Counted from the first letter of the stretch, positions 25,926-36,519 are shown. The stretch is 64,000 nucleotides of DNA from Megasphaera cerevisiae DSM 20462 (GCF_001045675.1 NZ_LEKT01000005.1:1-64000), one strand, 5' to 3'. The notes: a model not told the origin generated them from the letters alone. A program made the numbers and translations.

Positions 25926-26528
25926 ATGAATACAGATAAGGAAAAAGAAACGGATACGAAGACGGAAGAAACTGAAGAAGTAGTACATCAGGCGGAAAAC
26001 GGATTTACAGATAATGCCGAAACGGCAGATGATGGCAAAACAGCAGATACGACAGAATCTGTTTTACCGGATGCCAAACCGGAAGCTGATGCAGCGGCTG
26101 CGGATATAAAGCAGCATTACCTTCGTCTTCAGGCTGATTTTGCAAATTATAAAAAACGAACAGCCGGTGAAAAAATGCAGATATCCGAAATTGTTAAAAT
26201 GGATGTTTTAAAAAATATCCTGCCGATTATTGACAATTTTGAACGAGCTTTGCAGGCACCGCAGGATACGGCTTCTAAGGATTTACAATCTTTTATTGAC
26301 GGATATGCCATGATCTACAAACAACTCATGGCAGTTCTTGAAAAAGAAGGGGTCACTAAAATTTCAGCGGTCGGTAAACCTTTTGATCCTGTTTATCATC
26401 AGGCTGTCATGCGTATGCCCAGCGATACATATGAAAATGATATCGTTGTTGAGGTATTGCAAGAGGGCTACCTGCTGGGCGATAAGACATTGCGTCCGGC
26501 TATGGTTAAAGTTGCATTCAACGGTTAA
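25926..26528 (+). CDS. grpE: Nucleotide exchange factor GrpE
   Basis: 200 residues. An acidic, low-complexity N-terminus (1-55), a long coiled-coil helix (HYLRLQADFANYKKRTAGE), and the beta-wing domain (KPFDPVYHQAVMR, VVEVLQEGYLLGDKTLRPAMVKVA). It releases ADP from DnaK. It lies 15 bases after hrcA, in the heat-shock operon. Confidence 0.95.
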   Translation: MNTDKEKETDTKTEETEEVVHQAENGFTDNAETADDGKTADTTESVLPDAKPEADAAAADIKQHYLRLQADFANYKKRTAGEKMQISEIVKMDVLKNILPIIDNFERALQAPQDTASKDLQSFIDGYAMIYKQLMAVLEKEGVTKISAVGKPFDPVYHQAVMRMPSDTYENDIVVEVLQEGYLLGDKTLRPAMVKVAFNG

Positions 26529-26561
26529 TTATCGTAGTAGTATAAGAGGAGGAATTTTATT

Positions 26562-28412
26562 ATGGCTAAAGTAATTGGTATTGACTTGGGTACGACAAAC
26601 TCTGTCGTTGCTGTTATGGAAGGTGGGGAACCGACCGTTATCACGAATGCGGAAGGATCTCGCTTGACTCCGTCCGTCGTTGGTTTCTCTAAGACGGGAG
26701 AACGGCTGGTAGGGCAGTTGGCTAAGCGCCAGGCTGTTTCCAATCCGGAAAACACGATTTCTTCTATTAAGCGGCACATGGGAGAAAATTATACGGTAAA
26801 TATTGAAGACAAAAAATACACACCGCAGGAAATTTCTGCTATGATTCTGCAAAAATTGAAAGAAGACGCAGAAGGGTATTTGGGTGAAAAGGTAACACAG
26901 GCTGTCATTACTGTTCCTGCATATTTTTCTGACAGCCAGCGGCAAGCTACTAAAGATGCCGGTAAAATTGCCGGATTAGATGTATTGCGTATAGTAAATG
27001 AACCGACAGCTGCTGCGTTGGCATATGGTCTTGATAAGGGCGGCGACGGTAGAATACTGGTGTTTGACCTTGGTGGCGGCACATTTGATGTTTCCATCTT
27101 GGAATTGGGGGATGGTGTCTTTGAAGTAAAGTCGACGAATGGTAATACACGGCTTGGTGGGGACGATTTTGATAATGCTGTTATGAATTGGATGATTGCT
27201 GAATTTAAAAAACAAAGTGGCATTGATCTTTCTGTAGATAAAATGGCAGAACAGCGCTTGAAAGAAGCGGCTGAAAAAGCAAAAATTGAGTTGTCTACAG
27301 TTCTTTCGACGAATATTAATCTGCCGTTCATTACTGCAGATGCCACCGGTCCAAAGCATTTAGATCTGACGCTGACGCGTGCTAAATTTAATGAACTGAC
27401 AGAAGATTTGGTGCATGCCACCATGGATCCGACGAGAAAGGCAATTGCCGATTCCGGATTTACTATTGACGAAATTGACAAGATTATTCTTGTCGGCGGT
27501 TCCAGTCGTATTCCGGCGGTGCAGGAAGCAATCAAATCTATTTTAGGCAAAGAACCGAGCAAAAGCGTCAATCCGGATGAATGTGTTGCCATTGGCGCTG
27601 CTATTCAGGCCGGTGTCCTTGTAGGTGATGTCAAGGACGTATTGCTTCTCGATGTTACGCCGTTATCCTTAGGGATTGAAACATTGGGCGGTGTATTCAC
27701 TAAAATTATTGAACGGAATACTACGATTCCGACTTCCGGCAGTCAGGTGTTTTCGACGGCCGTTGATAATCAGCCGTCTGTTGATGTTCATGTTCTTCAG
27801 GGTGAACGTGAAATGGCAGCTGATAATAAGACTTTAGGCCGTTTTGAGTTGTCAGGCATTCCGGCAGCTCCACGTGGAATCCCTCGCATTGAAGTAACCT
27901 TTAATATCGATGCCAATGGCATTGTAAATGTTTCTGCCAAAGATCAGGGCACGGGTAAAGAACAGAAAATTACCATTACGTCTTCATCGGGTCTTGATAA
28001 GAGTGAAATTGACCGCATGGTAAAAGAAGCAGCGGCTCATGAAGCGGAAGATAAGAAACGCAAGGAAGGCATTGAAGTCAAAAATAATGGGGATTCTTTG
28101 ATTTATCAGGCAGAAAAGACAATCAAGGATTTAGGTGATAAAGCTGATCAATCAAAGGTTTCGGAAATCAAAGATAAGATTGCTGAATTGAAGGAAGCCA
28201 TGAAAGGTGAAGACGCCGATAAAATTAAGGCAGCTTCAGAAGCATTGACAAAACCTTTGTATGACCTGACAAGTGAAATGTATAAACAAGCAGACGCACA
28301 GCAGCCGGGTGCTCAGCAGGCGCAGCAGGAAGGTCAGGAATCACAAGATGCACCGAAGGGTGAAAAAGTAGTTGATGCTGACTATAAAGTAGTTGACGAC
28401 GATAAAAAGTAA
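26562..28412 (+). CDS. dnaK: Molecular chaperone DnaK (Hsp70)
   Basis: 616 residues. The ATPase domain starts [20 protein letters not shown], with [32 protein letters not shown] and [13 protein letters not shown]. The substrate-binding domain begins after [14 protein letters not shown], followed by the helical lid and a Q/G-rich tail ending [14 protein letters not shown]. It has the shortened ATPase subdomain IIB of Gram-positive-type DnaK. RBS AGGAGGA. Works with GrpE and DnaJ from the same operon. Confidence 0.98.
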   Translation: MAKVIGIDLGTTNSVVAVMEGGEPTVITNAEGSRLTPSVVGFSKTGERLVGQLAKRQAVSNPENTISSIKRHMGENYTVNIEDKKYTPQEISAMILQKLKEDAEGYLGEKVTQAVITVPAYFSDSQRQATKDAGKIAGLDVLRIVNEPTAAALAYGLDKGGDGRILVFDLGGGTFDVSILELGDGVFEVKSTNGNTRLGGDDFDNAVMNWMIAEFKKQSGIDLSVDKMAEQRLKEAAEKAKIELSTVLSTNINLPFITADATGPKHLDLTLTRAKFNELTEDLVHATMDPTRKAIADSGFTIDEIDKIILVGGSSRIPAVQEAIKSILGKEPSKSVNPDECVAIGAAIQAGVLVGDVKDVLLLDVTPLSLGIETLGGVFTKIIERNTTIPTSGSQVFSTAVDNQPSVDVHVLQGEREMAADNKTLGRFELSGIPAAPRGIPRIEVTFNIDANGIVNVSAKDQGTGKEQKITITSSSGLDKSEIDRMVKEAAAHEAEDKKRKEGIEVKNNGDSLIYQAEKTIKDLGDKADQSKVSEIKDKIAELKEAMKGEDADKIKAASEALTKPLYDLTSEMYKQADAQQPGAQQAQQEGQESQDAPKGEKVVDADYKVVDDDKK

Positions 28413-28436
28413 GTTGGATAAGAGGGGCTGCCCACT

Positions 28437-29624
28437 ATGAGTAAAAAAGATTATTATGAAGTACTTGGCGTTCCTAAAGATGCCAGTGATGCTGAAATAA
28501 AAAAAGCGTTTCGTAAACTTGCCATCAAATATCATCCAGACAAAAATCTGGATGATCCGAAGGCAGCTGAAGAAAAATTCAAGGAAATTAATGAAGCGTA
28601 CAGTATTTTGTCTGATAAGACAAAACGTGCCCAATATGACCAATTCGGCCCCGATGCCTTTCAAAACGGTGCTGGAGGAGCCGGTGGGTTTGGTCAGGGC
28701 GGTTTCGGCGGCTTTGGCCAGGGCGGTGGCTTTAGCCAAGGTGGTTTCGGCGGCTTTGAAGATATTTTCGACTCGTTTTTTGGCGGACAGGGCAGCCGTC
28801 AGTCCAGTCAGGGACCCCAGCGAGGTGCGGATTTGCGCTTTGATGTGGAAATCTCTTTCCGACAGGCTGCATTTGGTACGGAAATGGAAATTGAAGTGCC
28901 TAAGGAAGAAACCTGTGACCATTGCGGCGGCAGTGGTGCTGAACCGGGAAGCAAGGTGGAAACCTGCCCGGTTTGCCATGGCACCGGGCAGCAGCGAGTT
29001 GTGCAGAATACGCCGTTTGGACAGATGGTCAACGTACGTACATGTTCCCACTGCGGCGGCACGGGTAAAATCATTCATGATAAATGCCACACATGTCACG
29101 GTACAGGTACGGTCAAGATGCGCAAGAAAATGCAAATCAAAATTCCTGCCGGTGTCGATGACGGCGCACGTCTCCGTGTGGCAGGTGAAGGAGAGCCGGG
29201 GGTACGCGGCGGTGGACATGGTGATTTATATGTTTATATTTTTGTCCGCAAAGATGCGCACTTTGAGCGCCAGGGAAATGATGTAGTGTCTCAGGAAACT
29301 ATTTCCTTTGCGCAGGCCGCATTGGGGACTACCGTTCGCGTAGATACGCTGGATGGAAAAATTGATTTGAAAATTCCGGCAGGAACGCAGACGGGGACCG
29401 TTTTCCGTATTAAAAACCAAGGTATTCCCTTTTTAGGTTCAAAGAATCGCCGGGGCGATCTGCATGTGCAGGTAATTGTTGCAACGCCGAAGAGTTTGAC
29501 AGAAAAACAACGTGAACTCCTCAGAGAATTTGCCGCAGAGAGTGGTGAGACCTGGGTGGGGGAGCCTAAAAAAAAAAATAAAGATAAAGAAGGATTCTGG
29601 AGCAAACTAAAAGATAGTATTTGA
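28437..29624 (+). CDS. dnaJ: Co-chaperone DnaJ (Hsp40)
   Basis: 395 residues. J domain (1-70) with the HPD motif in [12 protein letters not shown], a Gly/Phe-rich region (about 80-120), four CxxCxGxG zinc repeats ([32 protein letters not shown]) and the C-terminal substrate-binding domain. Stimulates DnaK ATPase. It follows dnaK by 24 bases. Confidence 0.97.
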   Translation: MSKKDYYEVLGVPKDASDAEIKKAFRKLAIKYHPDKNLDDPKAAEEKFKEINEAYSILSDKTKRAQYDQFGPDAFQNGAGGAGGFGQGGFGGFGQGGGFSQGGFGGFEDIFDSFFGGQGSRQSSQGPQRGADLRFDVEISFRQAAFGTEMEIEVPKEETCDHCGGSGAEPGSKVETCPVCHGTGQQRVVQNTPFGQMVNVRTCSHCGGTGKIIHDKCHTCHGTGTVKMRKKMQIKIPAGVDDGARLRVAGEGEPGVRGGGHGDLYVYIFVRKDAHFERQGNDVVSQETISFAQAALGTTVRVDTLDGKIDLKIPAGTQTGTVFRIKNQGIPFLGSKNRRGDLHVQVIVATPKSLTEKQRELLREFAAESGETWVGEPKKKNKDKEGFWSKLKDSI

Positions 29625-29653
29625 TTTGCATGATGCAATATGGAGAGAATACC

Positions 29654-30532
29654 ATGAGATGGAATGAATTAGATTTAGTTGTTTCCACAACGGCCACCGA
29701 TTTGGTGGCCCTTCTTTTATATGAGTGCGGCAGTAATGGCTCTATTATTCACGATGAGCCAGATGAGCAAGGCCGGATTCGTATTACGGCATATTTTTCG
29801 CCGGAAAAGGAACAGGTTGCGGAGGCCGTGCGGAAACAGATGAAATTGCTGGCACAGCGGGATTCATCAATAGGACCCTGGAAAATATATCAGCGTAGCA
29901 CTGATGATGCAGATTGGCTGTATACCTGGCAGAAATACTTTCATCCCAAGAAGATCTCCCATCGCTTTTGGGTTGCGCCGGTGTGGGAAAGGGCTGTGCC
30001 TGCGTATGGAGAATTTGTTATTAATATTGATCCGGGGCAAGCCTTTGGCAGTGGGCTCCATGATACGACAAGTATGTGTATCCGGTATTTAGAGAGCGCC
30101 GTAAAACCGGGAGATATTGTATTTGATATTGGCACAGGTACGGGAATACTGGCAATTGCTGCCGCAAAATTGGGAGCAGCGCATGTTACTGCAGTGGATT
30201 TTGACGAGAAAGCAGTGCAACAAGCTTTAGTCAATACTGAGCTTAATGCGGCGGATGATGTGATCCATGTGTGTAACAGTGATTTGCTGACTGCCATATC
30301 CGCCGGCTATGAGCTGGCAGATGTTGTAGCCGCTAATTTGGTGACTGATGCTGTATTGGCATTGATGCCGGATCTTCGGGCGTATATGCGCAAGGATGCC
30401 GTATTTATAGCCAGCGGTATTATTGACGAACGAATCGACGAAATACGTGGAGCAGCGGCGCAGTGCGGTTTTGCCTGGGAGGAAGAGTGTCTGTCGAACG
30501 GTTGGTATGCTGTACGGATGAGGAGCTTGTAA
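29654..30532 (+). CDS. prmA: Ribosomal protein L11 methyltransferase
   Basis: 292 residues. The N-terminal substrate-recognition domain ([20 protein letters not shown]) precedes a SAM-binding domain: [65 protein letters not shown]. It trimethylates L11. The ATG at 29654 follows GGAGAG. Part of the heat-shock operon read-through; it overlaps rsmE by one base. Confidence 0.94.
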   Translation: MRWNELDLVVSTTATDLVALLLYECGSNGSIIHDEPDEQGRIRITAYFSPEKEQVAEAVRKQMKLLAQRDSSIGPWKIYQRSTDDADWLYTWQKYFHPKKISHRFWVAPVWERAVPAYGEFVINIDPGQAFGSGLHDTTSMCIRYLESAVKPGDIVFDIGTGTGILAIAAAKLGAAHVTAVDFDEKAVQQALVNTELNAADDVIHVCNSDLLTAISAGYELADVVAANLVTDAVLALMPDLRAYMRKDAVFIASGIIDERIDEIRGAAAQCGFAWEEECLSNGWYAVRMRSL

Positions 30533-31263
30533 TGAGAAAAATATTTACAGATTTTCCGATTGGCGGGACTTTTGAACTATCTGCTGATGACGCGCACCAT
30601 GTATTGGTAGTATTGAGGCATACTGTTGGCGATATGATTCAAGTGACGGATTGCACCGGTGCTACCTATGAATGTCTTATTACCCGAATGGCTGGCCACT
30701 CTGCTTTTTTGACGCCGACTCATAAAATTTCCGAAAAAAAGCATACGAACGGGACCGTTATTTTAGCTGCAGGCATTCTGAAAAGTGATAAATTTGATTG
30801 GGTTATCCAAAAAGCGACGGAGTTGGGAGTTGGGACTATTGTTCCTGTACAAATGGAACATTGTGTAGTAAAATTAAATGATGCACGCCGTAAAGGGAGA
30901 CAGGAACGCTGGCAGCGTCTGGCTATGGAAGCGGCTAAACAATGCGGTCGCGATGACGTTCCTCGAATAGAGACAGTAACCGATTTCTCATCTCTTGTTG
31001 AAGCATATAGTCATGTGAGATTTGTTATTCCGTATGAACAGGAAACGACACCATTGACTTCGGTATGCAGTGAAATACGGACTGGGGATGTGCTTCTCTG
31101 TATTGGTCCTGAAGGTGGTTTTGCCAGGGATACAGAGATTGATTATGCGGAAAAAAACGTGTCGTGGTGCCGTACAGTGTCATTAGGGCCGCGTATATTG
31201 CGGGCAGAAACGGCATCGCTGGCGGCACTTTCCATTATTATGTATGAAAGAGGATTTATGTAA
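30532..31263 (+). CDS. rsmE: 16S rRNA (uracil1498-N3)-methyltransferase
   Basis: 243 residues. A PUA-like N-terminal domain (DDAHHVLVVLRHTVGDMIQVTD) and a SPOUT methyltransferase domain with the knot motifs KFDWVIQKATELGVGTIVPVQ, CIGPEGGFARDTEIDYA and VSLGPRILRAETASLAAL. The ATG shares one base with the prmA stop. Start choice is set by GAGGAGC upstream. Confidence 0.94.
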   Translation: MRKIFTDFPIGGTFELSADDAHHVLVVLRHTVGDMIQVTDCTGATYECLITRMAGHSAFLTPTHKISEKKHTNGTVILAAGILKSDKFDWVIQKATELGVGTIVPVQMEHCVVKLNDARRKGRQERWQRLAMEAAKQCGRDDVPRIETVTDFSSLVEAYSHVRFVIPYEQETTPLTSVCSEIRTGDVLLCIGPEGGFARDTEIDYAEKNVSWCRTVSLGPRILRAETASLAALSIIMYERGFM

Positions 31264-32579
31264 TGTCAACTATCGCTTTTACTACTTTGGGATGCCGTGT
31301 CAATCAATATGATACAGACAGCATGCGCGGCCTTTTTTTATCCGGAGGTTTTACGGAAGCCGCTTTTGATGATATTGCGGATGTATACGTCATTAATACG
31401 TGTTCGGTAACGCAAATGGGTGAAAAAAAATCACGGCAGCTTATACGGCGGGCAAAAAAGCGCAATCAAGCTGCCATCGTTGTTGTTACCGGTTGTTACG
31501 CCCAGCTGGCTCCTTCGATTCTGGCAGCGATGGAGGGAGTAGATGCGGTTATTGGCACGAATGAGAAGAAGCATATTGTGGAAATTGTGTCCAAACTGTT
31601 GAAGGAGGAATCCAAGACGACTGTAACGGTCGTTCATGATATCATGAGCGAGGATATTTTTGAAGAAATACCCTTGTATCCCTCGGCGGTGGAACATACA
31701 CGGGCAGATTTAAAAATTCAGGAGGGTTGCAGCAACTTTTGCACGTACTGTATTATTCCGTATACACGGGGCAGGTTAAAGTCTCGTCAGCCTGATGCGG
31801 TTATTGTGGAGGCGCACCGCCTTCTTCAGGCCGGATTTAAGGAAATTGTTTTGACGGGGATTCATTTGGGGGCGTATGGAAAGGATTTGCCTGATACACC
31901 AAAGCTGTCTTTGATTTTACGACGTCTTTTGGAGGAAACAGAGGTGCCGCGTATTCGTTTGGGTTCTGTTGAATCGCTGGAGGTTGATGAGGACTTGATA
32001 CAGATCATGAATTCGTCAGATCGCATTTGTCCGCATCTGCATTTACCGCTTCAGTCTGGTTCCAATACGATATTAAAGGCGATGAATCGACATTATACGA
32101 CGGAAGACTATATTTCTCTTGTTGATGTGCTGCGTACTGTCATTCCTGGATTAACTGTTTCTACAGATATTATTTTAGGGTTTCCCGGTGAAACGGAGAC
32201 ATTGTTTGATGAAACAATGCATACCTTAAAACGACTGCGATTTTCTCATATTCATGCCTTTCCATATTCACCGCGCCGTGGTACGCCGGCTGCTTCTATG
32301 AAGGGGCAGATAGAAAGTCAGGAAAAAAAGAAGCGGGTTGAAATTATCAATACGTTATCGGCTCTTCAAAAGGATGTATTGCTGCATAGCATGATTGGCG
32401 AGACGGTACGAGTCCTCATTGAGACACAGGAGGGTACGAGAGGCGAAGGCTTTTCTGAAAATTATGAACGAGTTTGTGCAGACGGCTTGACAGAAGATCA
32501 GCGGGGCTCTATAGTTACTGTACGGTTGGAACATACAGATAACCATATATTATTTGGTACAGTGAAGGAGGATTCTTAA
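31263..32579 (+). CDS. mtaB: tRNA threonylcarbamoyladenosine (t6A37) methylthiotransferase MtaB
   Basis: 438 residues. The UPF0004 domain has its three cysteines in TLGCRVNQYD, NTCSVT and TGCYAQL (first cluster); the radical-SAM CxxxCxxC is CSNFCTYC (second cluster); the C-terminal TRAM domain covers about 370-438. It converts t6A37 to ms2t6A in tRNAs reading ANN codons. Its one-base overlap with rsmE supports co-translation. Confidence 0.94.
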   Translation: MSTIAFTTLGCRVNQYDTDSMRGLFLSGGFTEAAFDDIADVYVINTCSVTQMGEKKSRQLIRRAKKRNQAAIVVVTGCYAQLAPSILAAMEGVDAVIGTNEKKHIVEIVSKLLKEESKTTVTVVHDIMSEDIFEEIPLYPSAVEHTRADLKIQEGCSNFCTYCIIPYTRGRLKSRQPDAVIVEAHRLLQAGFKEIVLTGIHLGAYGKDLPDTPKLSLILRRLLEETEVPRIRLGSVESLEVDEDLIQIMNSSDRICPHLHLPLQSGSNTILKAMNRHYTTEDYISLVDVLRTVIPGLTVSTDIILGFPGETETLFDETMHTLKRLRFSHIHAFPYSPRRGTPAASMKGQIESQEKKKRVEIINTLSALQKDVLLHSMIGETVRVLIETQEGTRGEGFSENYERVCADGLTEDQRGSIVTVRLEHTDNHILFGTVKEDS

Positions 32580-32580
32580 A

Positions 32581-32925
32581 ATGGAAGATTGTTTATTCTG
32601 CAAGATCAGTAAGGGAGAAATTCCCAGCACGAAGGTCTATGAAGATGATAATTTTTATGCATTCAAGGATATCAACCCAGTAACGCCGGTTCATGTTTTG
32701 GTGATACCAAAAAAACATATTTCCAGTATTGCCGCGCTTACAGAAGCGGATGCAGATGTTGCTGGTAAAATGTTGTTTGCTGTTCAAAAAGTTGCGGCCA
32801 TATTGGGATTGGATCAAGACGGATATCGTGTCGTATTTAATACAGGCGAGAAGGCGGGTCAGACGGTTCTACATATGCATGCCCATATTTTGGGCGGAAA
32901 AGAAATGGCATGGCCGGGAATTTAA
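32581..32925 (+). CDS. HIT-family (HINT-like) nucleotide-binding protein
   Basis: 114 residues. The fold start DCLFCKISKGEIPSTKVYED carries a CxxC pair, with DINPVTPVHVLVIPKKH and the catalytic histidine triad VLHMHAHILGG. HINT proteins hydrolyse purine nucleoside phosphoramidates. It lies one base after mtaB, at the distal end of the heat-shock operon. Confidence 0.93.
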   Translation: MEDCLFCKISKGEIPSTKVYEDDNFYAFKDINPVTPVHVLVIPKKHISSIAALTEADADVAGKMLFAVQKVAAILGLDQDGYRVVFNTGEKAGQTVLHMHAHILGGKEMAWPGI

Positions 32926-33122
32926 CCGATGCGGACCGCCGTGAAGCGGATAATCCCAAGGTCGTTAAAATGCCGGGTAAATCTGCGGCGCGTCGTCGCA
33001 TTGTGCGCCGGACACCTGCCGGCAATAGACTGAACAACGCAACGGGACGTCTTATACGTCTTATTTCCATCGTGGTCATGCTGCTTATTCTGGCATATAT
33101 GTATTTGGATATGAAGTTATAA
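32910..33122 (+). CDS. Small basic single-pass membrane protein (hypothetical)
   Basis: 70 residues overlapping the end of the HIT gene by 16 bases. A basic N-terminal part (KSAARRRIVRRTPAGNR) precedes one hydrophobic helix (about 50-66, LISIVVMLLILAYMYL). The upstream site GGCGGAAAAG is weak. The strong terminator right after its stop and the charge pattern support it as a real gene. Firmicutes often have rpsU at this place in the operon, and this is not rpsU. No function can be proposed. Confidence 0.55.
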   Translation: MAGNLTDADRREADNPKVVKMPGKSAARRRIVRRTPAGNRLNNATGRLIRLISIVVMLLILAYMYLDMKL

Positions 33123-33127
33123 AAAAA

Positions 33128-33181
33128 ATCAGAATGCTTTATCGTCGGAATCAGATGATAGAGTGTTCTGATTTTTTTTTG
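33128..33181 (+). terminator. Terminator of the heat-shock/RNA-modification operon
   Basis: A 16-bp stem, fully paired if three G-U wobbles are allowed (33128-33143 with 33157-33172), followed by T9. Confidence 0.85.
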
Positions 33182-33332
33182 TAAAACAGGTTAAACAGTG
33201 ATAGACCGTTTCAGATAAGGAACAGTAAAGGATATTCTTAGTTTAAAGTTTGTATTATTACGTTAAATTTAATCTAATTCTAATATAAAATAGATTTGGT
33301 AAGGTATTTTTTAATGTAATTTTAATCAAATT

Positions 33333-33361
33333 TTGATGTATATCTCATTTTTCTGTGATAC
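33333..33361 (+). promoter_or_regulatory. Possible promoter of yraN-comM-dprA
   Basis: TTGATG (33333-33338), 17-base spacer, TGATAC (33356-33361), 39 bases before the yraN start, in a strongly AT-rich gap. Confidence 0.4.
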
Positions 33362-33399
33362 ATTGCGTGTATGGATCAGACGAAGGAGTAACATACATT

Positions 33400-33765
33400 A
33401 TGAATTATAAAGAACTGGGAATGCTGGGAGAAAATGCGGCGGCTGATTTTTTGTGCCGAAAAAAAGGATATACAATAGTATGCAGAAATTATCGCAGCTC
33501 TGCTGGAGAAATTGATATGATTGCTCAAGATGGGAATACGCTTGTCTTTGTTGAGGTCAAAACGAGGAAAACTACAGAATATGGCCGTCCTGCTGAAGCA
33601 GTAGAGCGGCGGAAACAGCATAAGATAGCAATCATGGCGAAATCCTATCTTGCTCGTTACGGTCTGTGGAGCATGCCGTGCCGGTTTGATGTGGTCGAAG
33701 TTATGCCGGATTGCCGGACGGGTTTTGTGATCAATCATATTATTCATGCATTTATCTTGCAGTAA
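33400..33765 (+). CDS. YraN/UPF0102 family endonuclease-fold protein
   Basis: 121 residues. Contains GMLGENAAADFLCRKKGY and the nuclease-like core GEIDMIAQDGNTLVFVEVKTRK (the E...D...ExK pattern of restriction-endonuclease-like folds). Its function is unknown, but it commonly neighbours rnhB, comM or dprA, as here. The ATG at 33400 follows GAAGGAG. Confidence 0.9.
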   Translation: MNYKELGMLGENAAADFLCRKKGYTIVCRNYRSSAGEIDMIAQDGNTLVFVEVKTRKTTEYGRPAEAVERRKQHKIAIMAKSYLARYGLWSMPCRFDVVEVMPDCRTGFVINHIIHAFILQ

Positions 33766-33776
33766 GGAGTGTGACT

Positions 33777-35294
33777 ATGTTTGCACGTACATATGGAGCT
33801 ACGACACTGGGATTGCACGGTAATGTCATTACGGTGGAAACAGATATATCTAATGGGTTGCCGGCATTTGAAATTGTAGGACTTGCGGCGACATCGGTTA
33901 AGGAATCAAAGGAACGGGTTCGCTCGGCAATGAAGAACAGCGGCTATGAATTTCCTATGCGTCGTATTACGGTAAATCTGGCCCCGGCAGATCTGAAAAA
34001 AGACAGTGCCGGACTGGATGCGGCGATTGCTGTCGGTATCATGGTTTCGAGCGGACAGATTCCTGCCGAAAAGTGCAGCCACATTTTATTTATTGGGGAA
34101 TTGGCTTTAGATGGCTGTGTGAGACCGGTAACAGGTGTGCTTTCCATGATTTTGCAATGTGTTTCTGCTGGATTCCAGACAGTTTTTGTTAGCAGAGAAA
34201 ATGCGGCAGAGGCATTGCTTTGCAATGAAATTACTGTTTATGCCGTATCGTATTTACAGGAAATTATTGGTCATCTGCTGGGAACGGCGCTGCTGCTGCC
34301 GGCAGCGTCAGATTGTTCCTTTCAGGATGAACCGGTTTATACTGTTGATTTTTCCGAGGTGCAAGGGCAGTTTACTGCGAAACGAGCTTTAGAAATAGCT
34401 GCTGCCGGAGGGCATAATGTACTCCTTATTGGCCCTCCGGGATCGGGAAAAACAATGCTGGCTAAGCGGATACCGACGATCCTACCGCTTATGAATATGC
34501 AGGAGGCACTGGAAGTCACTAAAATTTATAGTGTTGCCGGCTTGTTCCATCAGAAGACGATGCTGACAGCGCGTCCTTTTCGCAGTCCGCATCACACTAT
34601 CTCAACGGCAGGACTCATTGGCGGTGGAACGATACCCAAACCCGGTGAAGTGACACTGAGCCATAACGGGGTGCTTTTTTTGGATGAATTACCGGAATTT
34701 CCGCGTTCTGTATTGGAGGTTTTGCGTCAGCCGCTGGAAGATTTTGTTGTAAATATTGCCAGAGTTAATGCGACGCTTACTTATCCCGCAGGGTTTGTCT
34801 TAATTGCTGCTATGAATCCTTGTCCGTGCGGTTATTTGGATGATCCCGATCATCCGTGTACTTGCACTTCCGGCGAAATCAGGCGATATGCCCGGAAAAT
34901 TTCAGGACCTCTTTTAGACCGGATTGATTTGCATGTCCAGGTAGAGCGGCCTAAATATGATGAACTAATTACAGAAATGCCGCAGGAATCATCGGCAGAT
35001 ATTCGCAGACGCGTTATTGCTGCCAGATTATGTCAGGAAGAGCGGTTGAAATCATATGGAATAAGCTGTAATGCGTACATGGGACATCGAGAGATAAAAG
35101 AAACCTGCGGCATGACAAAAGAGGCACAGCAGATTCTTCATCAGGTCTTTGATAAAATGAAGCTTAGTGCCCGCAGCTATGACCGCATTATTAAGGTATC
35201 CCGCACGATTGCGGATCTAGGGGGAGCGGCAGAAATAAGAGATTCACATATTGCCGAGGCTGTCAGTTATCGAAATACCTTACAAAGGATGTGA
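33777..35294 (+). CDS. comM: ComM/YifB family Mg-chelatase-like AAA+ ATPase (branch-migration helicase)
   Basis: 505 residues. An N-terminal ribosomal-S5-like domain (GLPAFEIVGLAATSVKESKERVR), the Walker A site LLIGPPGSGKTMLAKR, Walker B GVLFLDELPEF, a zinc-like cysteine cluster (NPCPCGYLDDPDHPCTC) and the C-terminal Mg-chelatase domain. ComM promotes branch migration during integration of transforming DNA. The ATG at 33777 follows AAGGAGTG. It neighbours dprA. Confidence 0.94.
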   Translation: MFARTYGATTLGLHGNVITVETDISNGLPAFEIVGLAATSVKESKERVRSAMKNSGYEFPMRRITVNLAPADLKKDSAGLDAAIAVGIMVSSGQIPAEKCSHILFIGELALDGCVRPVTGVLSMILQCVSAGFQTVFVSRENAAEALLCNEITVYAVSYLQEIIGHLLGTALLLPAASDCSFQDEPVYTVDFSEVQGQFTAKRALEIAAAGGHNVLLIGPPGSGKTMLAKRIPTILPLMNMQEALEVTKIYSVAGLFHQKTMLTARPFRSPHHTISTAGLIGGGTIPKPGEVTLSHNGVLFLDELPEFPRSVLEVLRQPLEDFVVNIARVNATLTYPAGFVLIAAMNPCPCGYLDDPDHPCTCTSGEIRRYARKISGPLLDRIDLHVQVERPKYDELITEMPQESSADIRRRVIAARLCQEERLKSYGISCNAYMGHREIKETCGMTKEAQQILHQVFDKMKLSARSYDRIIKVSRTIADLGGAAEIRDSHIAEAVSYRNTLQRM

Positions 35295-35328
35295 TATCGT
35301 CGTGGACAGGCAGGAGAAACGTCAATCT

Positions 35329-36414
35329 ATGCAGGAAGAACGATTGTATGCAGCCGCTTTGCTTTCTATTCCACATTTGGGGTCACGCAGTATCCGGGCG
35401 TTGATGGAAATATATGGATCTGCCCTCCGTGTCTGGAATATACCGTGTGAAGAACTAAAAACAAAAATTCGGCTGCCGGCGCGAGTATATGATCAGATAG
35501 ATTCCTGGCGCAGACAGTATGATTGGGATAAGCAACTCAGATATTTGGGGAAATACCATACTAAGCTTATTTCCTTGTGGGATGAAGGGTATCCGCATAT
35601 TTTGAAGGAAACCTATAATCCGCCTGTAGTACTGTATTATCAAGGAGAATTGCCGGATATCCATAGGTCGATAGCCGTTGTAGGCGCCAGGAAAAGTACC
35701 TCTTATGGAATTAAGGCAGCGCAGGAATTGGCAAAGGAAATGGCCCAAAATATGATTACTGTTGTTAGCGGAGGAGCGCGTGGGATTGATACAAGTGCCC
35801 ATTGCGGAGCACTTTTAGGATATGGTAAAACGACGGCTGTCGTGGCAAATGGATTAGATCAGGTATATCCATTGGAAAACCGAAAGCTGTTTTCTGATAT
35901 AGTTGAACATGGCGGTGCTGTTCTCAGCGAGTATGCTTTTGGTATGGTTCCTGTTCCACAAAATTTCCCTGCCCGGAATCGTATTATTGCCGGCCTTTCA
36001 TCCGGTGTTGTTGTTATAGAAGCGGCATTGCGCAGCGGTGCGCTCATTACTGCTGATTTTGCTTTGGAGGAGGGCCGGGATGTTTTTGCTGTTCCTGGAA
36101 CGATCTATTCTCCCATGAGCAGAGGAACCAATGCGTTGCTGCGAAGGGGAGCAATTGTTCTGACGTCTGTACAAGATATTTTGGAAGAATATGGCTGGGA
36201 GAAAAAGAAAAAATGCATAAAACAAAAGATAATTTCGCTTACTTTGGAGGAATCTGCAGTTTTAGCGGCGGTGCCCGATGATGCTGCCATTTCGATAGAT
36301 CAGCTTATTCTGCGTACACAAATAATGGCACCACAGATGAGCTCTATTTTATTACATCTTCAGCTGGAAGAACTCATCGAAAATGGAGGGCGAAATATGT
36401 ATATACGAAAATGA
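35329..36414 (+). CDS. dprA: DNA-processing protein DprA
   Basis: 361 residues. An N-terminal helix-hairpin-like region, the extended Rossmann core (AVVGARKSTSYGIKAAQELA, VVSGGARGIDTSAHCGAL, NFPARNRIIAGLSSGVVVIEA) and a C-terminal winged helix (IDQLILRTQIMAPQMSSILLHLQLEELIE). It loads RecA on incoming single-stranded DNA. The ATG at 35329 is chosen; a GTG at 35302 with AAAGGATGTG upstream is a fair alternative, adding nine residues. Confidence 0.92.
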   Translation: MQEERLYAAALLSIPHLGSRSIRALMEIYGSALRVWNIPCEELKTKIRLPARVYDQIDSWRRQYDWDKQLRYLGKYHTKLISLWDEGYPHILKETYNPPVVLYYQGELPDIHRSIAVVGARKSTSYGIKAAQELAKEMAQNMITVVSGGARGIDTSAHCGALLGYGKTTAVVANGLDQVYPLENRKLFSDIVEHGGAVLSEYAFGMVPVPQNFPARNRIIAGLSSGVVVIEAALRSGALITADFALEEGRDVFAVPGTIYSPMSRGTNALLRRGAIVLTSVQDILEEYGWEKKKKCIKQKIISLTLEESAVLAAVPDDAAISIDQLILRTQIMAPQMSSILLHLQLEELIENGGRNMYIRK

Positions 36415-36476
36415 TTGATCAGATGTGATGTACAGTTTATCTGATGCTTGCAAAAAACAGATAATTTTATAACTGC

Positions 36477-36519
36477 AGTATGATATCACTTTATTACACA
36501 AATAAAGTGATATCATACT
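36477..36519. repeat. Perfect inverted repeat, 19-bp arms
   Basis: Arms 36477-36495 and 36501-36519, spacer ACACA. Each arm contains the smaller palindrome TGATATCA. No T-run follows, so it is not an ordinary terminator. It lies 63 bases after dprA in a 428-base AT-rich gap. Confidence 0.8.
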
